10,381 nt of DNA, taken from contig CALXJL010000050.1 in the NCBI GenBank assembly GCA_944388615.1, forward strand, positions 1-10,381, written 5' to 3'. The DNA is from an uncultured Clostridia bacterium. Its GTDB lineage: Bacteria > Bacillota > Clostridia > TANB77 > CAG-508. Position numbers and translations under genes: made by a program. Under the pieces are notes generated by a model, which worked only from the letters and a program-made list of their open reading frames with translations, did no database searches and had not been told where the DNA came from. Shown one piece after another: positions 1 through 6,478 of this stretch (positions are counted from its first letter, which is position 1; every line of letters starts with the position of its first letter).

Positions 1-327
1 GGCTATATGAACTATTATAATATGAATTATAACAGGATGAATCCATATTATATAAAAGATTAAAGTATTGGATTAGAAATGCATCCAAATTTAGATCAGT
101 TTATTAGAATTGAGCAAGGATTTGGTTTAGTTCAAATGGGTGATAATAAAAATAATCTTAATTTTGAAAGAAAAGTATGTGATGATTTTGCTATCGTAAT
201 ACCAGCAGGGAAATGGCATAATCTTATTAATATAGGAAATCTTCCAATTAAATTATATTCAATATATGCACCACCACAGCATCCAAAAGGAACAATCCAT
301 AGGACAAAAGCAGATGCAGAACATTAA
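1..327 (+). pseudogene. Cupin-domain protein, internally deleted and interrupted
   Basis: Reading frame 1 enters the window with a Tyr/Asn/Met-rich stretch (NYYNMNYNRMNPYYIKD) and stops at TAA 61-63. The same frame then continues without another stop as SIGLEMHPNLDQFIRIEQG through residues such as IPAGKWHN, LYSIYAPPQHP and IHRTKADAEH, ending at 325-327. The second part is clearly the metal-binding half of a small clostridial cupin protein: HPNLDQ and the E of RIEQG supply first-motif residues, and PAGKWHN supplies the second-motif His. From memory of the family, full-length members have a YN-rich N-terminus, then a block of about 40 residues (FVVNI..., TFRTALWTG..., LMSINVGED) before IGLE. 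That block is absent here and a stop sits at the join. The ATG at 79 has no Shine-Dalgarno sequence. I therefore read this as one gene damaged by an internal deletion; two unrelated pieces are less likely. Confidence 0.6.
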
Positions 328-344
328 TAAAAATAGAATGTTAT

Positions 345-380
345 AGGTTAATCTAAAAATAGATTAATCTATATTTTTTA
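345..380 (+). terminator. Rho-independent-type terminator after the cupin gene
   Basis: An 11-bp stem (AGGTTAATCTA 345-355 and TAGATTAATCT 360-370, one G-T pair) closes a four-A loop and is followed by ATATTTTTTA. The stem is poor in GC, as expected at this base composition. It separates the cupin remnant from the downstream DUF6512 gene. Confidence 0.65.
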
Positions 381-433
381 GTAACACATGGAAACTTTTA
401 ATCATATATACATATAAGGAGGAGGAGTTATAT

Positions 434-961
434 ATGCCTAAAAAAAGTTCTATTTTAAAATTTGAAATTATAAGTACTATTTTTATAATGATAGTAGGAA
501 CACTTTTACATTTTACATTTGGGTGGTCTAATAATAATCCATTAGTAGGGACATTTAGTGCTGTAAATGAAAGTACATGGGAACATTTGAAATTATTATT
601 TTTTCCAATGCTAATAAGTACTATTATAGGTTTTTCTTATAAATGGAAAGTTATACCCAATTATTTATGCGCTAAAGCGTTAGGAATTATATTAGCTATG
701 TCTTTTGTAGTAATATTTTTCTATACATATGTTGGAATAATAGGAACAAACTTTGCTATTGTGGATATTGGTAGTTTTTTTATAGCAGTAGTATTAGGAC
801 AATATGTGGCATATCAAAAAATGCAATCAACATCTTCTTGTAGTAATGTAATACCTATTATTATTTTATTAGTATTATGTTTATGTTTTTTTATTTTTAC
901 ATTTTTTCCACTTCATATTGCATTATTTGAGGATCCAATAATTGGTTCGTTTGGAATATAA
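434..961 (+). CDS. DUF6512 family integral membrane protein
   Basis: The protein has 175 residues. The start is fixed by a strong AAGGAGGAGG Shine-Dalgarno sequence at 417-426. Five hydrophobic segments are visible, near residues 8-30, 53-68, 81-104, 107-126 and 139-160. Two stretches look like the family's hallmarks: NESTWEHLKLLFFP (45-58), just before the second membrane segment, and a C-terminal FPLHIALFEDPIIGSFGI. I recognise these as DUF6512, a clostridial membrane family with no known function. The conserved polar Asn-Glu-Ser-Thr-Trp-Glu-His run at a membrane boundary suggests a functional site, but that is inference. The gene is preceded by a terminator, so it is probably transcribed alone, and it converges on the pyrophosphatase gene. 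I see no clear promoter in the 50 bases upstream. Confidence 0.8.
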   Translation: MPKKSSILKFEIISTIFIMIVGTLLHFTFGWSNNNPLVGTFSAVNESTWEHLKLLFFPMLISTIIGFSYKWKVIPNYLCAKALGIILAMSFVVIFFYTYVGIIGTNFAIVDIGSFFIAVVLGQYVAYQKMQSTSSCSNVIPIIILLVLCLCFFIFTFFPLHIALFEDPIIGSFGI

Positions 962-1054
962 TAAAAAGATTTATTTTTACTTATATTATTACATTAACTA
1001 TCGTCAGAACCAATGTTTGTATTTTATAGTATTATTAACGATATGTCAACTAAT

Positions 1055-1651
1055 TTATAAATTATTTACAATAAAATCAATAACATCATCTTCTTTGTAA
1101 TTTTCAATGTTTTGTTCTCTATCCTCTTCAGTTAAATCAACAAAGTATTTATTACACTCTGGCATTATTGACATTGAATCTAATGGATAACCTGGATTTC
1201 TTTTTTTACAAGGTTTATTTACAAAATAGAAATGGCTTTTACTCCAACTATATTCTTTTGCTTCTTTTCCATTATATATTACCATTCCATAAACCCATTT
1301 AGCTGTCAACTTCCCTCCATATTCATTAACTAAATTACAATAATACTCAATCATTTCATCATCATTTAATTCTTTTCCATTTACTCTTCTTACATGAGTT
1401 CCCGGTTGTTTTTCTTCAGGCAACTCTTCTATATATAAATTATTATCCATACCTATAGTAGTGATTTTGGTTTTGTCATAATATGTTTTTGCTTTTATAT
1501 AAGCATTTTCTATAGCATTCTTTCCTGTCTCTTCTGGTTTTAGATTTATTCCAAAATCTTTAATAGTTAATACTTCTATATTATTTTCTTTTAGTTTTTC
1601 TGCATATCTCTTTATTTTTGCTGGATTTGTTGTTGCGAATAGTACTTTCAT
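1055..1651 (-). CDS. Divergent Ham1/RdgB-type non-canonical NTP pyrophosphatase
   Basis: I chose the ATG at 1651 because AAAAGGAG lies about 10 bases upstream; a TTG at 1687 would add 12 residues but has no ribosome binding site. The product has 198 residues. It opens with MKVLFATTNPAKIKRY, matching the ATxNxxKxxE-type nucleotide-binding opening of the Ham1/RdgB fold. KPEETGKNAIENAYIKAK matches the EETG..F.ENA..KA segment. Family enzymes hydrolyse XTP, dITP and ITP to monophosphates, cleaning the nucleotide pool. The protein is divergent: the catalytic DDSGL block reads MDNNL (second Asp kept), GFGYDP is replaced by NPGYPLDSM, and the base-recognition SHRG motif near the C-terminus is missing (IENY in its place). 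Substrate may therefore differ from classical RdgB. It lies 32 bases after the kinase-like reading frame and is probably the last gene of the MarR-controlled unit. Confidence 0.75.
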   Translation of the reverse strand: MKVLFATTNPAKIKRYAEKLKENNIEVLTIKDFGINLKPEETGKNAIENAYIKAKTYYDKTKITTIGMDNNLYIEELPEEKQPGTHVRRVNGKELNDDEMIEYYCNLVNEYGGKLTAKWVYGMVIYNGKEAKEYSWSKSHFYFVNKPCKKRNPGYPLDSMSIMPECNKYFVDLTEEDREQNIENYKEDDVIDFIVNNL

Positions 1652-1683
1652 TTTATTTAAGCTCCTTTTTCTTCGATTATTAT

Positions 1684-2277
1684 TCAATTCATATTGTCCA
1701 ATGCTGTCATTATAATTTTATGTACATACTCTTTTCCAATAGATGTATCTATACATAATTGATAATTTGATGATACTCCCCAAATTTGATTAGTATAATA
1801 TTGATAATTATTTGCTCTAAGCTTATCATTTTTGCGTATCTTTTTCTTTGCCTTTTCTTTTGTTATATTTTCTTTGTTTGCAATTTTATTAATTCTATAT
1901 TTAATTGGTGCAGATAAAAATACACATAAACAATTCTTTTGATTTTTTAATATATAGTCTGCACATCTTCCAATAATTATACAGTTTCCCTTCTTAGCTA
2001 TCTCCTTTATAACTTTAGCTTCTGCTTCAAATATAGTATCTTTTGGTGTTTCATGTTTATCATAATGCTCATACATATAATTTACTAAATCATATATTGA
2101 ACTATTAACCATTTTTTCATCTTTACCATTAATAAAATGTTCTGTATATTTAGTTGTATTTGCAACCATTTTTATAATTTCGCCATCATAGAAATCAAAT
2201 CCAAGTTTTTCTGCTAAATATTTACCTATTTCATGACCTCCACATCCATATTGTCTTCCAATAACAATACATTTTTT
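1684..2277 (-). pseudogene. Cytidylate-kinase-like domain, in frame with YczE but cut off by TAG
   Basis: Immediately after the TAG ending the YczE-like gene, the same frame stays open for 197 residues. It begins KKCIVIGRQYGCGGHEIGK, the P-loop-like opening of the cytidylate kinase-like family (Cytidylate_kin2), followed by AEKLGFDFYDGEII. Further on are IIIGRCADYIL (about 102-110) and KNDKLRANNYQYYT (149-162), both typical of that family. The body looks intact, with no frameshift. No ATG, GTG or TTG with a ribosome binding site precedes the P-loop. The first in-frame ATG (2169) comes after it, so translation from there would give a 161-residue product without the nucleotide-binding loop. As I recall the family, YczE-like and kinase-like domains occur fused in one clostridial protein of roughly 430 residues, which is what joining these two frames gives (230+1+197). 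I read it as the 3' half of a fusion gene interrupted by one nonsense codon. Readthrough or a non-standard start remains possible. Confidence 0.6.
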
Positions 2278-2970
2278 CTAAATCTTTTTATTTGAATTCT
2301 CTTTTTCGATCTCAACATTGTTAGATACCTTATAAATTTTTTCTGGTAAAAATGAAAGCTTTCTTCCTATAAAACGAGCAATAAATCCAACCAATAAAGC
2401 TGCAATTATTGTTCCTTCTCTTACTCCTGCTAGGTGACCCATGAAAATAAATGATAATATTGCGGCTATAACTGTCATTGATACATCAAAAACTATTTTG
2501 GTGCTTCCAAATTCTGTTTTCCATTTAAAAACAATTGCCCTAACAAATGATTCTCCTGGAAGCATAACTACATTGGCTAAAACTTCCATATACACACCTA
2601 TTCCAAGTATTAAACATCCCAACAATAAATATATTATTTTAGTAAAATATATTGAAGGATTAACAAATCCTAATAAAATCATAGTAAAATCAATAAAATA
2701 TCCAAATGCAATAGATACTGGTATTTGTAAAATATGTTGAAATTTAAAATTTTTTCTTAAAATAATAAGTTGTAATATAATTAATAAAGTACTAAAAATT
2801 ATTGTAAAATTCCCTAAAGTCATTGGAAAGTGTAAACTTAAAACATATGGAATAGATGAAATTGGTGATGTTCCTAAATTTGCTTTTGTTATCATACTTA
2901 CTCCCAATGAATTAATAAATAGACCAACTACGAAAATAATATAACGTTTACATAGTTCTTTTTTGCTCAC
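2278..2970 (-). CDS. YczE-like (DUF6198-type) membrane protein
   Basis: The product has 230 residues and starts with GTG, preceded by AAAGGAGATAATAATA. The start overlaps the end of marR by 23 bases, so the two genes are probably translationally coupled. About five or six hydrophobic segments occur, near residues 9-28, 52-72, 80-101, 110-135, 160-178 and 186-202. Recognisable family motifs are LGVSMITKANLGTSPISSIPY (21-41, spanning the first loop), MLPGE (136-140) and GVREGT (182-187). This is the YczE/YitT-like membrane family; transport or sensing roles are assumed but no substrate is established. The C-terminal tail after residue 205 is charged (EIEKENSNKKI) and looks like a linker, not a natural end. 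Directly after its TAG the frame continues into a kinase-like domain, so this may be the surviving N-terminal half of a larger protein. Regulation is probably by the upstream MarR repressor. Confidence 0.75.
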   Translation of the reverse strand: MSKKELCKRYIIFVVGLFINSLGVSMITKANLGTSPISSIPYVLSLHFPMTLGNFTIIFSTLLIILQLIILRKNFKFQHILQIPVSIAFGYFIDFTMILLGFVNPSIYFTKIIYLLLGCLILGIGVYMEVLANVVMLPGESFVRAIVFKWKTEFGSTKIVFDVSMTVIAAILSFIFMGHLAGVREGTIIAALLVGFIARFIGRKLSFLPEKIYKVSNNVEIEKENSNKKI

Positions 2971-3397
2971 TATTATTATCTCCTTTCTTTTTCATTAAAT
3001 TGTTATTTACTTTTTTAAGGAGTGTAATAAACTGTTCAATTTGATCTGTTGAAAAATCTTTTAATGCTACTTTTTCAAGTGTCTCAAATGCTTTTATAAC
3101 ACTTTTGCTCTTTTTTTTACCATAATCTGTTAAATATACACATATATATCTTTTATCACCATTTTTATTTTTTCTTTCAACCAAATTATTTTTTTCCATC
3201 CTTAATAACAAACTTGTTAAAGTTGCAGGTTCAATTTGGCAAGCTTCTGCAATATTTTTTTGAATTGCTCCATCATGTGTAAATAAATACTCTAACACCT
3301 TTGGTTGGCCTATTGTTATATTTTCATTATTCAATTCATCAAATACCATTTTTGTAAAAAGTGATTGATTTTCCAACATTAACTTATGATAAATCAT
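2948..3397 (-). CDS. MarR family transcriptional regulator
   Basis: The product has 149 residues; the ATG is preceded by AAGGAGGAG at a good distance. A winged helix-turn-helix occupies roughly residues 28-95. QPKVLEYLFTHDGAIQKNIA is the first part, IEPATLTSLLLRMEKNNLVER the recognition region, and KNKNGDKRYICVYLT the wing with the family's conserved Asp-Lys-Arg. Flanking N- and C-terminal helices would form the dimer interface. MarR proteins bind palindromic operators as dimers and are usually released by small phenolic or lipophilic ligands, or by thiol oxidation. One Cys is in the DNA-binding domain (residue 53) and a second in the wing (86); a redox role is only a possibility. Two perfect palindromes overlap its own promoter, which implies autorepression. 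It heads the YczE, kinase-like and pyrophosphatase unit. Confidence 0.9.
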   Translation of the reverse strand: MIYHKLMLENQSLFTKMVFDELNNENITIGQPKVLEYLFTHDGAIQKNIAEACQIEPATLTSLLLRMEKNNLVERKNKNGDKRYICVYLTDYGKKKSKSVIKAFETLEKVALKDFSTDQIEQFITLLKKVNNNLMKKKGDNNSEQKRTM

Positions 3398-3416
3398 TTT
3401 ATCTCCTCCTTAAATA

Positions 3417-3463
3417 GTTAGAATTCTAACTTAGATTATAATACTTAGAATTCTAATTGTCAA
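3417..3463 (-). promoter_or_regulatory. marR promoter with two palindromic operators
   Basis: On the - strand, a perfect -35 TTGACA (3458-3463) and a perfect -10 TATAAT (3435-3440) are separated by exactly 17 bases. One palindrome, TTAGAATTCTAA (3445-3456), fills the spacer. A second, GTTAGAATTCTAAC (3417-3430), covers the expected transcription start. They share the same 12-bp core and their centres are 27 bp apart. This is a clear layout for repression by a dimeric regulator, most simply the MarR encoded next. That MarR binds here is inferred from position. Confidence 0.85.
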
Positions 3464-3534
3464 TGTATAAAAATCAATTCACTTCCTTTTATTAGTTTAA
3501 ATTTTCTAATCAATATGTATCTAATTTTTTTATA

Positions 3535-4752
3535 TTATGTACTTAGTTCCATGTCAACACTCTTTAAATCAGATTTCCTAATTTCTTCATATTCTTTATC
3601 CTTATAATTAAAGTCATAATATCTTTTATTTCCATCTTCTTCATCTACTCTAAACACAATTTTCCTTGGTAGCTCTTTTGTATCTTCATATGCGTAACTA
3701 GCTACTTTTATTCTTTTAGCAAATTCTGTATCTGTACTTTGTGATAATATCCATTTAATTATCTCTACATAGTCTGAATCTGTCGGCCTTCCTATAGTTT
3801 TAATATTTTTTATTTTCTCAATAAAATCTATTGCCTTTTCGTTCAAAGTATTTCCTTCTAAATTATTAGTAAGTTTGCTTAAAATTTCGTCTGTATAATT
3901 ACCTCCAAAATTTTCTAAATAGCCTATACTTTGATCTATTTCTTTTAATTCTTTATCTCCTATACTTGAAAATTCATATTCATCCGCTTCTGTTAGTTTT
4001 AAATTATGAGAATTTTCTTCAAATTCTTCTTTTGGAATAGCAAAGTTTCTACTTTTTAAACCAAACTTTAACCTTTCCGCATCAAATGTAGGATCAGTCA
4101 GATAGTCTTTCTCACTCGAGTTAGTTATCATTACATAATCATGGTCATCTTCTGATAAAATAGTACTATCTAAATCACATCTATAACATAAATAATCATA
4201 TATTGCTGCAAAAGAAGCGCATATTCCCCAATTTCTTGAAATAGATGTAAATATATTCCTAGAATATTCTTCATGAAATTTTGCGTTAGCTGTGTATTGC
4301 AAAACATTTAAATCATATGATAACATCACTCCAGTTTGATTGTATAAATACTTATACTTTTGAAAATCTGTCCATTCGTGGTTTATTCCATTTATTATTC
4401 TTTGAAAAATTTTTTCTCCTTTGAAAAACTCATCTGGACTTATTGGTACTATCTTATTGCTACCTGGCTTTTCAGTTTTAAATCTTACTTTAAACTCTGG
4501 TGCTACTCTTTTTATAACTTTCATCATACTTGAATTTGGTATATATATACTTGTTAGTACTGGAGAAATATATTGCTTAAAATTTTCAAGTATATATTCT
4601 AAATCCTGTTCTGTAAGAGTATCAATATCTTCGAGTATAGAATTTTTAACTATTATTCTTCCATTTTTCTTTATGTTAATTCTTCCTTGAAATAGTGTAA
4701 TTGGTGGAAAGTAAGTTTCTTTATCTAAATCTATAAATATTTTGTTATCCAT
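3535..4752 (-). CDS. Cytosolic transglutaminase-like cysteine protein, uncharacterised
   Basis: The product has 405 residues, starting at an ATG with AAAGGAG upstream. There is no signal peptide or membrane segment. Residues 174-224 look like a transglutaminase/protease core: NWGICASFAAIYDYLC places Cys178 at the start of a helix, DDHDYVMI supplies His204, and YLTDPTFD supplies Asp220. That is the Cys-His-Asp order and spacing of the superfamily. The N-terminal part (about 1-130) contains a leucine-rich-like stretch (DIDTLTEQDLEYILENF, TSIYIPNSSMMKVIKRVAPEFKV). The C-terminal half (about 250-405) is highly charged with no recognised domain, ending in a beta-rich region (RKIVFRVDEEDGNKRYYDFNY). 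Superfamily members cleave or crosslink peptides or serve as non-catalytic scaffolds. The complete triad argues for an active enzyme, but the substrate is unknown. The gene sits alone between a small ORF and the marR promoter. Confidence 0.6.
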   Translation of the reverse strand: MDNKIFIDLDKETYFPPITLFQGRINIKKNGRIIVKNSILEDIDTLTEQDLEYILENFKQYISPVLTSIYIPNSSMMKVIKRVAPEFKVRFKTEKPGSNKIVPISPDEFFKGEKIFQRIINGINHEWTDFQKYKYLYNQTGVMLSYDLNVLQYTANAKFHEEYSRNIFTSISRNWGICASFAAIYDYLCYRCDLDSTILSEDDHDYVMITNSSEKDYLTDPTFDAERLKFGLKSRNFAIPKEEFEENSHNLKLTEADEYEFSSIGDKELKEIDQSIGYLENFGGNYTDEILSKLTNNLEGNTLNEKAIDFIEKIKNIKTIGRPTDSDYVEIIKWILSQSTDTEFAKRIKVASYAYEDTKELPRKIVFRVDEEDGNKRYYDFNYKDKEYEEIRKSDLKSVDMELST

Positions 4753-4814
4753 ATTTTCTCCTTTTACATAAAATTACAATCTATATACATTTAAGTTAAT
4801 AATTTTTTATGTAT

Positions 4815-5063
4815 TTAATATTCTCCAATTTCCTTATCCACATGAAAAGGAGTTGTGGCTCTTGCAAATTTATTAAATCCTTTATTTAAAAGAGTGGATT
4901 TCAATACTGGAAATTTTCCTTCATTTACTTGATAAACTTTTTGTCTTTGCATAATTTCAGTAGAAATCTTTTCTATTTTATAATTAGCCATTTCTATTTT
5001 TTTTTTTTTTTTTTCATTGGTTCTGGTATTCCCTATGCATATATAGGAAAAATAAAATATCAT
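4815..5063 (-). CDS. Small hypothetical protein containing an 18-base A tract
   Basis: I do not recognise this protein. From the ATG at 5063 (upstream AAAAGGGG, six bases away) it has 82 residues. An internal ATG at 4991 would give a 58-residue product beginning MANYKIEKISTEI, but that ATG follows the A tract directly and has no clear ribosome binding site. The region encoded after 4991 is basic and soluble (KVYQVNEGKFPVLKSTLLN, FARATTPFHVDKEIGEY) and looks like genuine coding sequence. The segment before it is odd: a hydrophobic start, then five Lys from the homopolymer. The gene begins 27 bases after the permease stop, so the two may be co-transcribed. The uninterrupted A18 makes the reading frame length-sensitive. 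It could also be a remnant of a longer gene. Confidence 0.4.
   Translation of the reverse strand: MIFYFSYICIGNTRTNEKKKKKIEMANYKIEKISTEIMQRQKVYQVNEGKFPVLKSTLLNKGFNKFARATTPFHVDKEIGEY
4997..5014 (-). repeat. Homopolymer of 18 A (18 T on the + strand)
   Basis: Eighteen identical bases in a row lie within or just upstream of the small hypothetical gene. Such tracts slip during replication and transcription and are also a common site of sequencing error, so the frame across this point is not secure. Confidence 0.95.
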
Positions 5064-5090
5064 GTTTTACCCCTTTTTATATTTTAAAAT

Positions 5091-6191
5091 TTAATTTAAT
5101 GCTTTCAACCTTATTCTTTTATCTACATTGCTTTTTAATAATGTATAAATTGTAGATGCTATTGGTACTCCTAATAACATTCCCACAATTCCTCCTACAT
5201 TTCCTCCTACTGTAACAGCAAGTAATACCCACATTCCTGGTAATCCTACTGAATTTCCTACAACTCTTGGATATATAAGATTTCCTTCTATTTGTTGCAA
5301 TACTAATACAAATATAATAAATGTAATAACTTTAAATGGCTCGACTGATATAATTAAAATAGCTCCTATTATAACACCAATAAATGCTCCTACCACAGGA
5401 ATTAATGCAGTCACTCCAATTAAAATTCCAATAGGTACAGCATAAGGTATTCTTAGAATTAACATTCCTATTATACAAAGAGTTCCAAGTATAGTTGCTT
5501 CTAAACATTGAACTGTAAAAAAACTTTTAAATACATTATTTGATACTTTAGCAATTTTTATTATTTTATATGCTTTTTTTCTATCCAAGTATGCATATAG
5601 TAATTTGGTAAATTGTCTTCTTAATTTTTCTTTATCAATCAATATGTAAATTGCAAAAATAAATGCTATGAAAAAGTTCGCTATTCCACTAACAATATTA
5701 GTTACCACTGTTATTGAAGAGGTTAATAATCCTGGGACTTGATTTATTATCTGATCTTTAATACTTTCTGTATCCACATTTTCAAAACTTAATTCTGGCA
5801 TATTTATTTCTAAATCTTTTACAAAATTACTAATTTGTTCACTATAATATGGTATATTATCTATTAATAATCCTACAATATCGGCAAGTCTAGGCACTAT
5901 TAAAGTAAATATTAAAGTTATTATTGATGCTATAATTATTATAGAAAAAATTAATGAAAATACTCTTAATAACTTTTTATTTCTTATCTTCTTGTTTTTA
6001 TTTTCTAAATATGTCATTGGTATATTTAGTATAAATGCTAAACATCCACCTAAAATAAAAGGGAAAATAATATTTATTATATTGTTAAATATATTTCCTA
6101 TTGTGCTAAAATTATTAAAACACCAATACACTACAATGGTGAACAATATTAGCATAATCCATTTTTTTAATTTTTCTTTATTTTGCTTCAT
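5091..6191 (-). CDS. AI-2E family transporter (PerM/YtvI-like permease)
   Basis: The product has 366 residues, the normal length for the family, with AAAGGAG before the ATG. The layout is typical. Two N-terminal membrane segments (about 10-28 and 35-58) are followed by a third pair near 76-100. A soluble loop (about 101-155) carries NIPYYSEQISNF. The rest is a large C-terminal hydrophobic half. Hallmarks are IPVVGAFIG (264-272) and the block from QQIEGNLIYPRVVG to GLPGMWVLLAV (299-326), then GIVGMLLGVPIASTIY. Family members have been reported to export autoinducer-2 or act as sodium/proton antiporters, and many in Firmicutes are uncharacterised, so the name is a family label and not evidence for quorum sensing here. 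It is read away from the small orphan ORF just upstream. No distinct promoter stands out in the very AT-rich leader. Confidence 0.9.
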   Translation of the reverse strand: MKQNKEKLKKWIMLILFTIVVYWCFNNFSTIGNIFNNIINIIFPFILGGCLAFILNIPMTYLENKNKKIRNKKLLRVFSLIFSIIIIASIITLIFTLIVPRLADIVGLLIDNIPYYSEQISNFVKDLEINMPELSFENVDTESIKDQIINQVPGLLTSSITVVTNIVSGIANFFIAFIFAIYILIDKEKLRRQFTKLLYAYLDRKKAYKIIKIAKVSNNVFKSFFTVQCLEATILGTLCIIGMLILRIPYAVPIGILIGVTALIPVVGAFIGVIIGAILIISVEPFKVITFIIFVLVLQQIEGNLIYPRVVGNSVGLPGMWVLLAVTVGGNVGGIVGMLLGVPIASTIYTLLKSNVDKRIRLKALN

Positions 6192-6229
6192 CTTTTCTCC
6201 TTTACATCAAAATTTTTTAAATTAATTTT

Positions 6230-6385
6230 TTAAATTAGTTCTCCTGGATAATCATATAATGCTAAAGTATTGAACTCCAAAGAGAATGGCTCAAAATTTT
6301 CTTTTAGAATTTTCTGTAATTCTAAAATCTTATTATAGTCTCTATCAAATTGATAAATATAAGCAATAACTATCAAATCTTGCAT
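6230..6385 (-). CDS. Orphan 51-residue ORF, possibly a gene remnant
   Basis: An ORF of 51 residues (MQDLIVIAYIYQFDRDYNKI..., ending LALYDYPGELI) fills most of the 287-base gap between the transporter and permease genes. The amino-acid pattern looks protein-like (amphipathic helix DYNKILELQKILKENF). There is no Shine-Dalgarno sequence, and a TGA directly precedes the ATG in frame. Just upstream, another frame reads KINIDKIQVRINNIKIMNARFD before stopping. A frameshifted remnant of a longer gene is therefore as likely as a true small protein. I recognise no family. Confidence 0.3.
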   Translation of the reverse strand: MQDLIVIAYIYQFDRDYNKILELQKILKENFEPFSLEFNTLALYDYPGELI

Positions 6386-6478
6386 TCATAATTTTTATAT
6401 TATTTATTCTTACCTGTATTTTATCTATATTTATTTTTTGTTTCTGTTTGATCTATAAAACTTATTAATGTTATTCTA

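Noticed and set aside
962..1054. Short inverted repeat TATCGT / ACGATA between the convergent genes, considered as a two-way terminator
   Set aside because: The stem is six bases with a loop of more than 30 and no T-run on either side.
2441..2740. Open frame of 99 codons on the + strand inside the YczE-like gene
   Set aside because: It is antisense to a gene with clear family motifs and its own ribosome binding site; the sequence has no recognisable domain and no start signal.
4421..4690. Hydrophobic 89-codon frame on the + strand
   Set aside because: It lies antisense within the 405-residue protein gene; its hydrophobicity simply reflects the complement of charged AT-rich codons.
4766..4813. 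Inverted repeat TACATAAAA / TTTTATGTA ahead of the transglutaminase-like gene
   Set aside because: Nine matching bases, but only one G/C pair and a 30-base loop in very AT-rich DNA; chance is a good explanation and no regulator is implied.
5992..6225. 77-codon frame on the + strand across the permease start
   Set aside because: It is antisense to the well-supported AI-2E family gene, with no ribosome binding site.
6207..6236. Two copies of TTTTTTAAATTA in the leader of the permease gene
   Set aside because: Low-complexity A/T sequence between genes; no evidence of an operator or mobile element.
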